The notes below the pieces were generated by a model. That model was not told where the DNA came from, did no database searches, and was given only the letters and a program-made list of their open reading frames with translations. This document shows positions 53,439 through 61,850 of a stretch of DNA of 64,000 nt, piece by piece; the first letter of the stretch is position 1; each line of letters begins with the position of its first letter. The position numbers were made by a program, and so were the translations under genes. The stretch comes from Methylobacterium sp. Leaf99 (GTDB taxonomy: Bacteria; Pseudomonadota; Alphaproteobacteria; Rhizobiales; Beijerinckiaceae): assembly GCF_001422375.1 (NCBI RefSeq), contig NZ_LMMU01000001.1, positions 62,223 through 126,222 of the forward strand. The letters run 5' to 3'.

Positions 53439-54212
53439 ATGGACCTCGCAACCGGTATCGGGCTCGTCGGCGGCATGGGTGTCGTCTTCACCCTGATCAT
53501 GATCGACGGTGGCAATTTCGCCGCCTATTTCGACAAGCATGCGGTCATCGTGATCTTCGGCGGCGCCACCGCGGCGACGACGATGCGCTTCCCATTCTCG
53601 ACCATGCTGCACGGCCTGCCCATGGGTCTGCGCTACGCATTCTCCATGCGGGCGATCAAGCCGCGCGAACTCATCGAGGAGATCACCCGGATCGCCGACG
53701 TGGTGCGGAAATCCGGCCCGATGGCCCTCGAGAGCATGGAGATCTCCGATCCGTTCCTGGCGCAGGGCGCACGCTACATCGCCGACGGCTACGACCGTGA
53801 CTTCATCCGCGACACCATGGAACGCGACCGCGACAATTTCCTCATGCACCTCGACGAGGGCTCGAAGATCTACCGTGCCTTCGGGGATTGCGCGCCGGCC
53901 TGGGGCATGATCGGCACGATTCTCGGCATGGTAACCATGTTCGCCAACATGTCCGACCCGTCGAAGCTCGGGCCCGCCATGGCAACCGCGCTGCTCGCCA
54001 CCCTCTACGGCGCGCTCATCGCCAACATGGTCGCCCTGCCGCTCGCCGACAAACTCCACGTCAAGCTGGAGGAGGAGGACGTGTCGCGCTCGCTCATCAT
54101 CGACGGCATCCTGCTCATCCGCGACTCGAAGAGCTCGTCCCTCGTGCGCGAGATGCTCATCGCCTACCTGCCGCACAATCACCGCGACGAGGTCGGGGCC
54201 GAGCCGGCCTGA
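53439..54212 (+). CDS. motA: MotA-type proton channel (flagellar stator)
   Basis: A 257-residue inner-membrane protein of the MotA/PomA family. It starts MDLATGIGLVGGMGVVFTLI, has four hydrophobic segments, and the conserved GTILGMVTMFANMSDPSKLG and MATALLATLYGALIANMVAL of helices 3-4. It couples ion flow to motor rotation with MotB. An in-frame GTG two codons earlier is an alternative start. MotB follows 39 bp downstream. Confidence 0.9.
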   Translation: MDLATGIGLVGGMGVVFTLIMIDGGNFAAYFDKHAVIVIFGGATAATTMRFPFSTMLHGLPMGLRYAFSMRAIKPRELIEEITRIADVVRKSGPMALESMEISDPFLAQGARYIADGYDRDFIRDTMERDRDNFLMHLDEGSKIYRAFGDCAPAWGMIGTILGMVTMFANMSDPSKLGPAMATALLATLYGALIANMVALPLADKLHVKLEEEDVSRSLIIDGILLIRDSKSSSLVREMLIAYLPHNHRDEVGAEPA

Positions 54213-54251
54213 CGGGCGGAAGGGGCCCAAGGGGCGGGAGGGGGACGAGTC

Positions 54252-55082
54252 GTGGCCAAGAAGAAGCGCGGCGCGCATGGCGGCCACGGCTGGTTCGTGA
54301 CCTTCGCCGATCTGATGGCGCTGCTCATGAGTTTCTTCGTGATGATCGCCGCCTACTCGACGCAGGATCAGAAGAAGATGCAGGCGGTGGCCGGCTCCAT
54401 GCGCGACGCCTTCGGCGTCAACAAGGAGTCGCGCTTCGCCGGCATCATCGAGAAGGACGGCCTGCCCACGGCGAACTTCGTCAAGCACAAGCGCGACATC
54501 CCGCCGGAGCAATCCACCGACCACACCAATCCGCCCGATATCGAGGGAACGGCCGAGGACGGCGCGCCCGATACCGGCCTGCCGGAGGCGTTCGGTCTGG
54601 CCGCCGCCAGCCTGCGTCAGGCCCTGCAGGACATGCCGGAGATCGCCGAGGCGTCGAAGAACATCATGGTGACCCCGACCGCCAAGGGTCTCGACATCGC
54701 CATCGTCGATCAGGACGGCGCCTCGATGTTCCCCGACGGATCGAGCCGGCCCAACGACCGCACCCGGCGCCTGCTGGAACGCCTCGCGCCGACTTTGCGC
54801 AAGATGCCCAACCGCATCGCCATCGCGGGCTTCACCGCCTCGGAGCGGCCCGGTGCGCGCGCCGCTGCCCCGCCTTGGGAGCTCTCCGCCAACCGCGCCA
54901 TCTCCGTGCGTGAGATCCTCGCCGGAAGCGGCGTCCCCGACGACCGTTTCGCCTCGGTGACGGGCAAGGCCGACACCGAGCCGCTGTTTCCCGACAACCC
55001 CTATCTGGCCGCCAACCGAAGGGTGACGGTGACGCTTCTTGCGGAGGCGCCGACCATCGCGCGAAAGATGAAGTTTCCCTGA
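54252..55082 (+). CDS. motB: MotB-type stator protein
   Basis: A 276-residue protein with GTG start. One membrane helix with the ion-binding aspartate at residue 20 (WFVTFADLMALLMSFFVMI), a plug/linker to about 110, and an OmpA-type peptidoglycan-binding domain (about 130-270) with NRIAIAGFTASERPGARAAA and WELSANRAISVREILAG. The domain anchors the stator to the wall. Forms an operon with motA. The only flagellar-type genes in the window. Confidence 0.92.
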   Translation: MAKKKRGAHGGHGWFVTFADLMALLMSFFVMIAAYSTQDQKKMQAVAGSMRDAFGVNKESRFAGIIEKDGLPTANFVKHKRDIPPEQSTDHTNPPDIEGTAEDGAPDTGLPEAFGLAAASLRQALQDMPEIAEASKNIMVTPTAKGLDIAIVDQDGASMFPDGSSRPNDRTRRLLERLAPTLRKMPNRIAIAGFTASERPGARAAAPPWELSANRAISVREILAGSGVPDDRFASVTGKADTEPLFPDNPYLAANRRVTVTLLAEAPTIARKMKFP

Positions 55083-55091
55083 CGGGAGCCC

Positions 55092-55610
55092 TTACTTCGA
55101 GACCAGCAGCGCCCAGTAGACCCGGTACTTCGAGTTCGGCGCGTAGGCCGTGGCGATGCCCATGCGCGTGGCCTCGGGCGCCAGCATCACGGCGTTGTGG
55201 GCCGGGCTGTCGCGCCAGCCCGAGAACGCTTCCGCCAGGGTGTGATAGCCGGCCGAGAGGTTGGCCCCGGCCGAAGGGTGGCCGAGGCGCTCCATGGCGA
55301 CGCGCACGGTCTGGGCGCGGCTCGGCCGATCGGCGGCCGCCATGGCGGCGGCCTCCGCCTCGGCGAGCTTCTGCAGTTCCGGGTCGAGCTGGAGTGCCGC
55401 GCCGCCCGAGCGGGCACGGTAGGCCGAGATCATGTCGCGGGCGGTCCCGGCGTCGACCTGCGCCGAGGCGGTGGTCATCGGCCAGTACAGGCTGGGCAGG
55501 CCCGTGGCGGTCTCCACGGGCTGCTGCGTGGCGCAGCCCGCGAGCGTCAGGCTTCCCATCAGGCCCAACCCTGCACCGATTCCGCGCCGGCTCAAGAATC
55601 CTCGCCTCAC
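55092..55610 (-). CDS. CAP-domain (SCP/PR1-like) lipoprotein
   Basis: A 172-residue lipoprotein (lipobox LTLAGCATQQ) with a bacterial CAP/SCP domain: ARDMISAYRARSGGAALQLD, LQKLAEAEAAAMAAADRPS and the AEAFSGWRDSPAHNAVMLAP block typical of YkwD-like proteins. Function in bacteria is unknown. The start is set at GTG, 5 nt after the MscS stop, with an AAGGGA ribosome site; a TTG start with AGGA five codons later is possible. Confidence 0.8.
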   Translation of the reverse strand: MRRGFLSRRGIGAGLGLMGSLTLAGCATQQPVETATGLPSLYWPMTTASAQVDAGTARDMISAYRARSGGAALQLDPELQKLAEAEAAAMAAADRPSRAQTVRVAMERLGHPSAGANLSAGYHTLAEAFSGWRDSPAHNAVMLAPEATRMGIATAYAPNSKYRVYWALLVSK

Positions 55611-55614
55611 CCGC

Positions 55615-58236
55615 TCATCCCTTCGGCATCTCGGTGGCCTGCCGCCCCGCCCCGCCGCTGGCGTCGCCCCTCGGCTCCGACAGCGTGCTGGCGATCCGGC
55701 CCATGGCCTCCTGAAACGGTTCCAGCCCCTGCACCACGACATTGCTGGAGGCCGGCCCCATGGCCGGGATCATCCCGACCCCGGATAAGGTCTTGAACAC
55801 CGCAAAGTTCAAATCGTTCTGCACCTTCAGGCCGAGACTCACGTCGACGATCATGGCGATGAGCTCGAACTCCAGGAACGGGTCGCCGATCTTGCGGAAG
55901 ACCACCCGGGGGGCGGGTTCCTTCAGGACGTCGGGATGCGCACTGGCGCAGGACACCAGCAACTCGGCGGCGTGAACCGGATCCTGATTGCGCAGGACAT
56001 TGACGGTGATGGAGACCCGACCGGTGCGGTCGCCCCGGACCCGGTTCTTGACGATGCCGGAAATCAGGTTCGAGTTCGGCACGATGACGGCCGAGCGGTC
56101 GAAGGTCTGGATTTCCGTGGAGCGCACGGAGATGCGCTTCACGATGCCCTCGCTGTCGCCGATGAGCACCTGATCGCCGACGCGAATCGGGCGCTCCCAC
56201 AGGAGCAGCAGGCCCGAGACGAAATTGTTGACGATGGATTGCAGTCCGAAACCGATACCGACGGAGAGGGCGCCGGCCACGATGGTGAGCTTTTCCAGGC
56301 TCAGGCCGAGATACGAGAAGGCGAGCGCCAGGGTGAGCAGGAACCCGCAATAGCCCGCGATGGTCGAGATCGAGTTGCGCAGGCCGGCGTCGAGGTCGGT
56401 GGCCGGCAGATAGGTGCTCTCGAGCCAGCGCTGGATCGCCCGGGTGACCGCCATGCCGAGCACGAGCAGGCCGATGGCGAGGGCGATGGTGGAGAGCGAG
56501 ATGGTGACGTCGCCGACCTTGAACCCGAAGAAGGCGCTGCGCACGGAGGTGAACACATCCGTGGAATCGAGGCCCCAGGGAGCGAGGGCCAGGAGGGCCG
56601 CGACGAGGATGAGGACGACGCGGGCAAAGCCCGTGGCCAGCACCGCGATCTGGTTCAGGGAGCGCTTGCGCAGGCCGGTATTGGCCTGAAGTGCGGTGGC
56701 GATCTTGGTGTCGTCGCGGAGGGTGCCGCCGATGAAGGTGTCGGCGCTGCCGATGAACAGGAACAGCAGCACGAACAGGCTCGCGGTCCACACGAGCTGG
56801 TCGATGAGGAAGGTGGCGAACGCGACGTAGCCGAAGAGCGCGGCCGCGCCGATCACCGCCACTGCCGCCCAGCCGAGGAGCCGGGCCGGCCCGCCAATAC
56901 CCGTGACGGCCTCCGGGGCCACGTAGGGACCGAAGCACGCTTCTTCCTTCTCCGCCGTATCGGCGAACCGGTGCAGACCGATCGCAAGGATGAGGGCCGT
57001 GGCGATGGCCCCGATGCCGCGGGTGGCGATGGAGATCGGCAGCGCCGCCGAGATCGCCGAATTCAGGGCCTCGACGGATTTCACCACCGTGATCACCACG
57101 GCGATGCTCACCGCCAGGGTGGTGATCCGCGAGGCGGCGGCATCGGTCATCGTCGTGGTGCGCCACGACGGCTTGTCGGGCGACAGCAGGGCGTCGGCCA
57201 GGGCTTCGACGAAGGCGATGAAGGCGAGACCGAGGAGGATCGCCCCGGCCACCGGCAGCAGGCGCATGGGCAGGAGATTCGTGACGTCGAGGGCGTAGTA
57301 GACCGCATAGCTTCCCACCACCGCCGGCACGGTGCCGAGAAGGAAGACGCGCCAGGCGGCGAGCAACTTCTTGCGCTGGGACGGATCGACGGCCTTGGCG
57401 TCGCGCCGCCCGAGGCGCGGGGCGATGTTGCGGCGGCCGAAATACAGGGCGATGGAGATGCCGAAGGCGATCCCGAGGAAGAGGAGGTTGCCGAGGGTGC
57501 CGTTGCGGGCGAACAGGTCGGCGGTATCCGCGACGACGTTCTGAAGCGCGCGGAGGTCGCGTGGAATGTCGGCGGCGATCCGCATCCACAGGTCAGGCGT
57601 GACGAGGGCGGTGGAGCGCTCGAACAGACCGCGGGTGAAATCGGCGCGGCGCTTGTTGGTGACCTGATCGACGATCTGGTCGCTCTGCACCAGGAGGGAT
57701 TTCGCCAGCCGCTGGGTCTCGTCGATCTCGGCGACCGCCTGCTCGCGCTCGGTCCGCTCGCGGGCGACGTCCTCGCCTTCCGCCCCTTCCTTGGGCTTGG
57801 GTCCGAGCTGGGTCAGGCGCTCGCGGGCCGCCTCCAGGCGCGGGGTGGTGATCTCGATGACATGGCGAATGCGGTCGGCGATGCCATCGACGCCGTCGCG
57901 GGCGCGGGTGAGGTCGCCGCTGCCGACGTTCTGGCCGGTCAGGATCTTTTCGCGGTGTTCGAGGTCGTCCTTGGCCTTGTCGAGGGTGTCGCGGACGGTC
58001 TTGATCTCTTCCGACACCACGGGCTTCGGCGCCGGGGGTTTCGCGGGGGCCGCGGGCTGAGCGGGCGGTGCGGCGGGTGCCGGATTGGCCGGCGCCGTCT
58101 GGGCGGCCGGGGTCGGAGGAGCTGCTGCCTGTCCCAGAACCGTACCGGGGACGAGGGCGGCGAAGCCGAACCACGCCGCCGTCAGAATCCCGGCCCGACG
58201 CGTCCCATATCCGTTCCTGACGGGCCTGCGACGCAT
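55615..58236 (-). CDS. large MscS family mechanosensitive channel with DUF3772-type N-terminus
   Basis: An 873-residue protein. A signal peptide (GILTAAWFGFAALVPGTVL) and a Pro/Ala-rich linker precede a periplasmic helical region (about 75-260, ERTEREQAVAEIDETQRLAK), about ten membrane helices and a C-terminal MscS domain with LSVGIGFGLQSIVNNFVSGL, IRVGDQVLIGDSEGIVKRIS and TEIQTFDRSAVIVPNSNLIS. It releases solutes on hypo-osmotic shock and senses membrane tension; the long N-terminus is as in MscK/YbdG-like members. A CAP lipoprotein follows immediately. Confidence 0.92.
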   Translation of the reverse strand: MRRRPVRNGYGTRRAGILTAAWFGFAALVPGTVLGQAAAPPTPAAQTAPANPAPAAPPAQPAAPAKPPAPKPVVSEEIKTVRDTLDKAKDDLEHREKILTGQNVGSGDLTRARDGVDGIADRIRHVIEITTPRLEAARERLTQLGPKPKEGAEGEDVARERTEREQAVAEIDETQRLAKSLLVQSDQIVDQVTNKRRADFTRGLFERSTALVTPDLWMRIAADIPRDLRALQNVVADTADLFARNGTLGNLLFLGIAFGISIALYFGRRNIAPRLGRRDAKAVDPSQRKKLLAAWRVFLLGTVPAVVGSYAVYYALDVTNLLPMRLLPVAGAILLGLAFIAFVEALADALLSPDKPSWRTTTMTDAAASRITTLAVSIAVVITVVKSVEALNSAISAALPISIATRGIGAIATALILAIGLHRFADTAEKEEACFGPYVAPEAVTGIGGPARLLGWAAVAVIGAAALFGYVAFATFLIDQLVWTASLFVLLFLFIGSADTFIGGTLRDDTKIATALQANTGLRKRSLNQIAVLATGFARVVLILVAALLALAPWGLDSTDVFTSVRSAFFGFKVGDVTISLSTIALAIGLLVLGMAVTRAIQRWLESTYLPATDLDAGLRNSISTIAGYCGFLLTLALAFSYLGLSLEKLTIVAGALSVGIGFGLQSIVNNFVSGLLLLWERPIRVGDQVLIGDSEGIVKRISVRSTEIQTFDRSAVIVPNSNLISGIVKNRVRGDRTGRVSITVNVLRNQDPVHAAELLVSCASAHPDVLKEPAPRVVFRKIGDPFLEFELIAMIVDVSLGLKVQNDLNFAVFKTLSGVGMIPAMGPASSNVVVQGLEPFQEAMGRIASTLSEPRGDASGGAGRQATEMPKG

Positions 58237-58870
58237 CCCCTCCGCGGAGGCGCGATGGGCGGTTCGGGCGTTGATGTCCTGCAAGATGCCGTCCTCGGAA
58301 GTTTCAGAGCCCCTCGCCGATCCCGCACCGCGCTTCCGCCCGCCGGAAGGAACGGGATCGCACCAGTCGGGCCGGGTCAACGGGATCGGAAGCCGCCGCA
58401 ATCACCGATCAATGGGGCGAAAGGCTGACGCCGCCTCCGCGCTCACGGCATGGCCCGCGTGCCGGTCGTGGGCAGGACGTCCTGGGGCATGACGCCGGTG
58501 GGCATGACGCCCTGTGGGCATGGCGTCGCGCGGGTGCGCCATGACCTTCACAAGCGTGTCACGCTGATATTAGACTAAGCCGCGATGGACTATGCCTTTT
58601 CGTATCGGTGCGGGGAGGTGGTGACGGTCGTCCGCGTCGAGGGACGTTGCCACCAGCCGGGCGTTTTCGCCCGATGCGACCGCTTTTGGCAAAAGCCCTC
58701 CCCCCATCGCGCCACGCACGCGCCGCTTCGACGGCTTCCCCCGTGCGAGCCCGCCGGTCAGGCGCGCCGGCGAAATTCAAGAAAAATCCTGATCTTTCAT
58801 CCGACAGGGGCAGCGCGCCGGGCGATTCCCGCGCGTTGTCCCCGTGTCGACCCGCCGAGAGGGGTGCGCC
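58237..58870. other. intergenic region with a short tandem repeat
   Basis: 634 bp without a supported gene. At 58470-58530 four imperfect ~15-bp copies of GGGCATGACGCC... occur. On the minus strand they read as a His-rich peptide (HAHRRHAPGRPAH), not called as a gene. Promoter elements of the HNH gene should be near the right end. Confidence 0.5.
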
Positions 58871-59419
58871 ATGCTGGATCTCCAAACGCTCGTGCTGAAC
58901 GCCGATTACCGGCCGCTGTCGTACAATCCGCTCTCGCTGTGGTCCTGGAAGGACGCCTTCACCGCCCTGTTCCTCGACCGGGTCACCCTGGTGGCGAACT
59001 ACGATGTCGAGGCGCGTAGCCCGAGCCGGTCCCTGAAAGTACCGAGCGTCGTCGCCCTCAAGAGCTACGTGACCCTGGCGCGCAGCCCGGCCTTCACCCG
59101 CTACAACATCTATCTGCGCGACACGTTCTCGTGCCAGTATTGCGGCCTGCGCCTACCGTCGGGCGGCCTCACCTTCGACCACGTCGTGCCGCGCTCGCGC
59201 GGGGGCCTGTCGAGTTGGGAGAACGTCGTCGCGGCCTGCTCGCCGTGCAACCTGCGCAAGGCCAACCGTACGCCCGCCGAGGCCGAAATGCCGCTCCTGC
59301 ACGAGCCGCACCGCCCGACCCGGCACGAGTTGCATCGCCGCCAGCCGGAATTCGACCACCGGCAGTACCACCACACCTGGGTGGACTACCTCTACTGGGA
59401 TTCCGAACTGGAGAACTGA
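58871..59419 (+). CDS. HNH endonuclease family protein
   Basis: A 182-residue protein. After an N-terminal domain (MLDLQTLVLNADYRPLSYNP, SLWSWKDAFTALFLDRV) comes the HNH motif: CQYCGLRLPSGGLTFDHVVP, followed by SRGGLSSWENVVAACSPCNL, with four zinc-binding cysteines (two CxxC pairs) and the DH/N/H catalytic set. This group is related to McrA/RecA-associated HNH proteins of unknown target. The C-terminal HELHRRQPEFDHRQYHHTWV is histidine-rich. A GAGAGGGG ribosome site sets the start. Confidence 0.87.
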   Translation: MLDLQTLVLNADYRPLSYNPLSLWSWKDAFTALFLDRVTLVANYDVEARSPSRSLKVPSVVALKSYVTLARSPAFTRYNIYLRDTFSCQYCGLRLPSGGLTFDHVVPRSRGGLSSWENVVAACSPCNLRKANRTPAEAEMPLLHEPHRPTRHELHRRQPEFDHRQYHHTWVDYLYWDSELEN

Positions 59420-59425
59420 CCCCCT

Positions 59426-59647
59426 TCAGAACCGGCGCGGCGGCTCGTTGTAGAGCGGCAGGTTGAGGGAGCGCGGCACCCGCGCGACGGGTACGGGAGG
59501 GGGCGGCGGCAGGTAGGTGGGATCGCGGTAGGCGACCTCCGGCGGCGGGAGCGGCCGGTGGCGCAGGTCGCCTCTGGCCTGGACCGAAAGGCTCGCGGTA
59601 GGAAAGCTGGCCGCGACAAGGACAGCGGTAAGGATGAGCCGGATCAT
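59426..59647 (-). CDS. small secreted proline-rich protein
   Basis: A 73-residue protein: a signal peptide (MIRLILTAVLVAASFPTASL) followed by a Pro/Arg-rich tail (YRDPTYLPPPPPVPVARVP) ending in NEPPRRF. No family known. A GGAACG stretch precedes the ATG. Convergent with the HNH gene. Could be an envelope structural peptide; confidence is limited by size. Confidence 0.55.
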   Translation of the reverse strand: MIRLILTAVLVAASFPTASLSVQARGDLRHRPLPPPEVAYRDPTYLPPPPPVPVARVPRSLNLPLYNEPPRRF

Positions 59648-59761
59648 CGTTCGGGCGTTCCGTCCTGCGGTGAAGGCCTCGAGGCACTGACTCGCCCAAC
59701 CTATCGCTACGAAAGCGAGAGACGGCTCAACAATTCCGCTTTGATGCAGTTTCATCGTGCG

Positions 59762-60670
59762 TCAGAATTTGACCGCCGCGCCGCCGCGCACGGTGTTCAG
59801 GTTGACCTTGTGCCCATTGAAATCATTGAAGAGGACGTACTGATATTCACCGCGAAGGAGAATATTTGACGTCAAGGCATACTCGATGCCACCGCCGAGG
59901 GCGATGCCACCAACCACCTTCGTCGTGCTTCTGCCGACAATCATCGGTGCCGCAGGGCGGCTGGCCGCCGGATTCGTCTGGCTGAAGGAGGCATAGCCGA
60001 AGTTGTTCACGTAGGCCGGCTGACCCGTAGTGAGGGCCGCGTTTGCCTTGTACGTCGTTTGGTCGTAGCCGTAGTTGCTGATGGAGACGTGATCCACAAC
60101 TTGAGCTCGCCCGATTGCGAGACCGCCGGTCACGAATGGCAGTAGATTACCCAGAGCCCAGCCGCCACGTGCGCGGATGGTGCCGTAATCCTGGATCGTC
60201 GTCGACGCCAGTCCGCTCAAGCTCACCGTTTCGAGGAAGCCATCACCCGTCGTCCGGAAGCGGGAAATGGCATCCGTCGTCGTGCCACCCCGTTCAAAGC
60301 GCGTATAGTCCACCTCAAGGCCGACAACGGCCTCGTCGAACTGATAGTTGAAGCCCGCGAAGGCACCATAGCTCCCGCCCCCGACACGCACTGCCTGTGG
60401 CGAAAGCAACGTCGAGGCCCCCATGATCGTCTCGGCGGACGTGGCGCGGAGGGCGTTGGCGACGAGCGGCTGGAACGTGTTGGCAAAACCCATTGCGGCC
60501 GATGTGTACCCGCCGTGCCCACCAAAGTAGACGCCGTTCCAGTCGATGAGCGGCGCCTCCTGCTCGTAGTCGGGGCCGCGCAGGACGCCGTAATCGAGGT
60601 CCGCCGCCTGGGCGCCGGCGACGGCATTCAGGGCGAGGGTCGTCAGGAGAGCGAAAGTCAGGGTCCGCAT
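59762..60670 (-). CDS. outer-membrane beta-barrel protein, Omp25/31-like
   Basis: A 302-residue outer-membrane protein. A signal peptide (LLTTLALNAVAGAQA) is followed by IDWNGVYFGGHGGYTSAAMG, the characteristic (W-x-G-x-Y-x-G-x-x-x-G) opening of Omp25/31-type barrels, and alternating strands ending with the terminal phenylalanine in GGAAVKF. Strand segments such as YQFDEAVVGLEVDYTRFE and SNILLRGEYQYVLFNDF fit. Function: pore or structural. First of three barrels in a row, but only distantly similar to the other two. Confidence 0.85.
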   Translation of the reverse strand: MRTLTFALLTTLALNAVAGAQAADLDYGVLRGPDYEQEAPLIDWNGVYFGGHGGYTSAAMGFANTFQPLVANALRATSAETIMGASTLLSPQAVRVGGGSYGAFAGFNYQFDEAVVGLEVDYTRFERGGTTTDAISRFRTTGDGFLETVSLSGLASTTIQDYGTIRARGGWALGNLLPFVTGGLAIGRAQVVDHVSISNYGYDQTTYKANAALTTGQPAYVNNFGYASFSQTNPAASRPAAPMIVGRSTTKVVGGIALGGGIEYALTSNILLRGEYQYVLFNDFNGHKVNLNTVRGGAAVKF

Positions 60671-60776
60671 CGATGTCGTCCTCCAGGCGCCAGCCCGACT
60701 GGTCTTTACTGAGCCCGTTGACGAAGGTGTACTTGAGTAACCTTAATGGACCGTTGCTCCACCGTGGACGCGGGCG

Positions 60777-61643
60777 TCATTCGTAGGGATTCCCGCTGCT
60801 CCAGACGGTGGGGAGGCTGTGCCCTCCCGCGAACCCATCCGCGAAGGCGTAGCGCAGGCCGACGCGAACCTCGTTGGCGGCCAGATCCTTCAGGCGACTG
60901 CCGAAGCCGTAGGTGTCGAGCCCCGATTTGGCGCGGCCGAGATCGATGTAGCGATAGCTCGCATCCAAGCTGAAGCCGGCCCCGAGGGCGTAGGAAACAC
61001 CCCCCGTGAGGGACCAGGCGAGGCTGGTGACGGAGCGGTTGGGGCGTGCCACGCCGGGGCGGGCCCCCGTGCCCGCACTCCCGTCGCAGGCGTCGATGAG
61101 GCAGGTGGTCTGGGTATAGCCCCGTCGGAACTCCTTCTGGGCGAAGCCGACGCCGCCGCCGATATAGGGGGTCAGACCCCACCAGGTACCGAGATCGGCA
61201 TAGACGTTGACGAGGCCCGTGAGGACGCCGACGCGGCCGGCCTCGACGTTGTAGCCGGTGGCGAAGTTGGTCCGCGACGAGTACGCGCTGTAATCCGAGG
61301 CGCCGCGCTGATCGATGGTGGCGTCCACGCGCAGCCAGTTGTTGACGCGATAGCCGACGCCGCCGCCATAGCCGGGTTCGTGGCTGAGGGTACGCCGGAC
61401 CAGGGGCGGCATGCCCGGATCGTTGGGATCGGGCAGCGTCGCATCCGTGGGACGCAGGAAGAAGCTTTCGGTGAAATCGGCGCGCAGGTACCACCCGCTG
61501 CCGATTTCCACGGGTACCGGCGCCGGCGGCGGAGGCAGCAGATCGGCCCCCCATGCGGGTGCGAGTGCGGGACTGACGGCCAGGCTCAGAGCCGCGATGG
61601 CCAGGGTTGAAGCCCGACGCGATGGGCACCGATGTCTCGTCAT
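60777..61643 (-). CDS. outer-membrane beta-barrel protein with ADLLPPPP linker
   Basis: A 288-residue protein. Signal peptide, then ADLLPPPPAPVPVEIGSGWY, a proline linker followed by the first barrel strand, and a barrel with AYSSRTNFATGYNVEAGRVG and LVNVYADLGTWWGLTPYIGG. A C-terminal strand NEVRVGLRYAF is near residue 260, with an unusual tail after it. It shares linker and the DLGTWxGxTP block with the next gene, so they are paralogues. No ligand is known. Confidence 0.82.
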   Translation of the reverse strand: MTRHRCPSRRASTLAIAALSLAVSPALAPAWGADLLPPPPAPVPVEIGSGWYLRADFTESFFLRPTDATLPDPNDPGMPPLVRRTLSHEPGYGGGVGYRVNNWLRVDATIDQRGASDYSAYSSRTNFATGYNVEAGRVGVLTGLVNVYADLGTWWGLTPYIGGGVGFAQKEFRRGYTQTTCLIDACDGSAGTGARPGVARPNRSVTSLAWSLTGGVSYALGAGFSLDASYRYIDLGRAKSGLDTYGFGSRLKDLAANEVRVGLRYAFADGFAGGHSLPTVWSSGNPYE

Positions 61644-61793
61644 ATCGTCCTCGGAAACCCCGATACTCGGTGGGAACGCCGCTTCGCCTGAGGCCCGTAG
61701 CGTTCATCCCATAGTCAGGGAGTATCCACGCGGAAGCTTATGATCGCGTTAAGCTTAAGACAATCCAAGATTAAGACCCCAATCGCATTGCTG

Positions 61794-61829
61794 AAAATAA
61801 AAACGGCGCGAACCCGAAGGTTCGCGCCG
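61794..61829 (-). terminator. intrinsic terminator after third beta-barrel gene
   Basis: CGGCGCGAACC and GGTTCGCGCCG form eleven perfect pairs around CGAA, followed on the minus strand by TTTTTATTTT. It lies 22 nt past the stop of the gene at 61851. Confidence 0.9.
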
Positions 61830-61850
61830 CTTCCATCGATGAGACAGCGA

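Noticed and set aside
55595..55610. TTG start for the CAP lipoprotein
   Set aside because: Possible because of an AGGA 6 nt upstream, but the GTG five codons earlier has a good AAGGGA and gives a better n-region; noted as alternative only.
58402..58542. His-rich 46-codon frame on the minus strand before the HNH gene
   Set aside because: Created by a short tandem repeat; weak ribosome site and no recognisable family. Kept only as a repeat.
61670..61705. GGAAC...CGTT between two beta-barrel genes
   Set aside because: The spacer is 23 bp, outside the range for this sigma factor, and no plus-strand gene follows.
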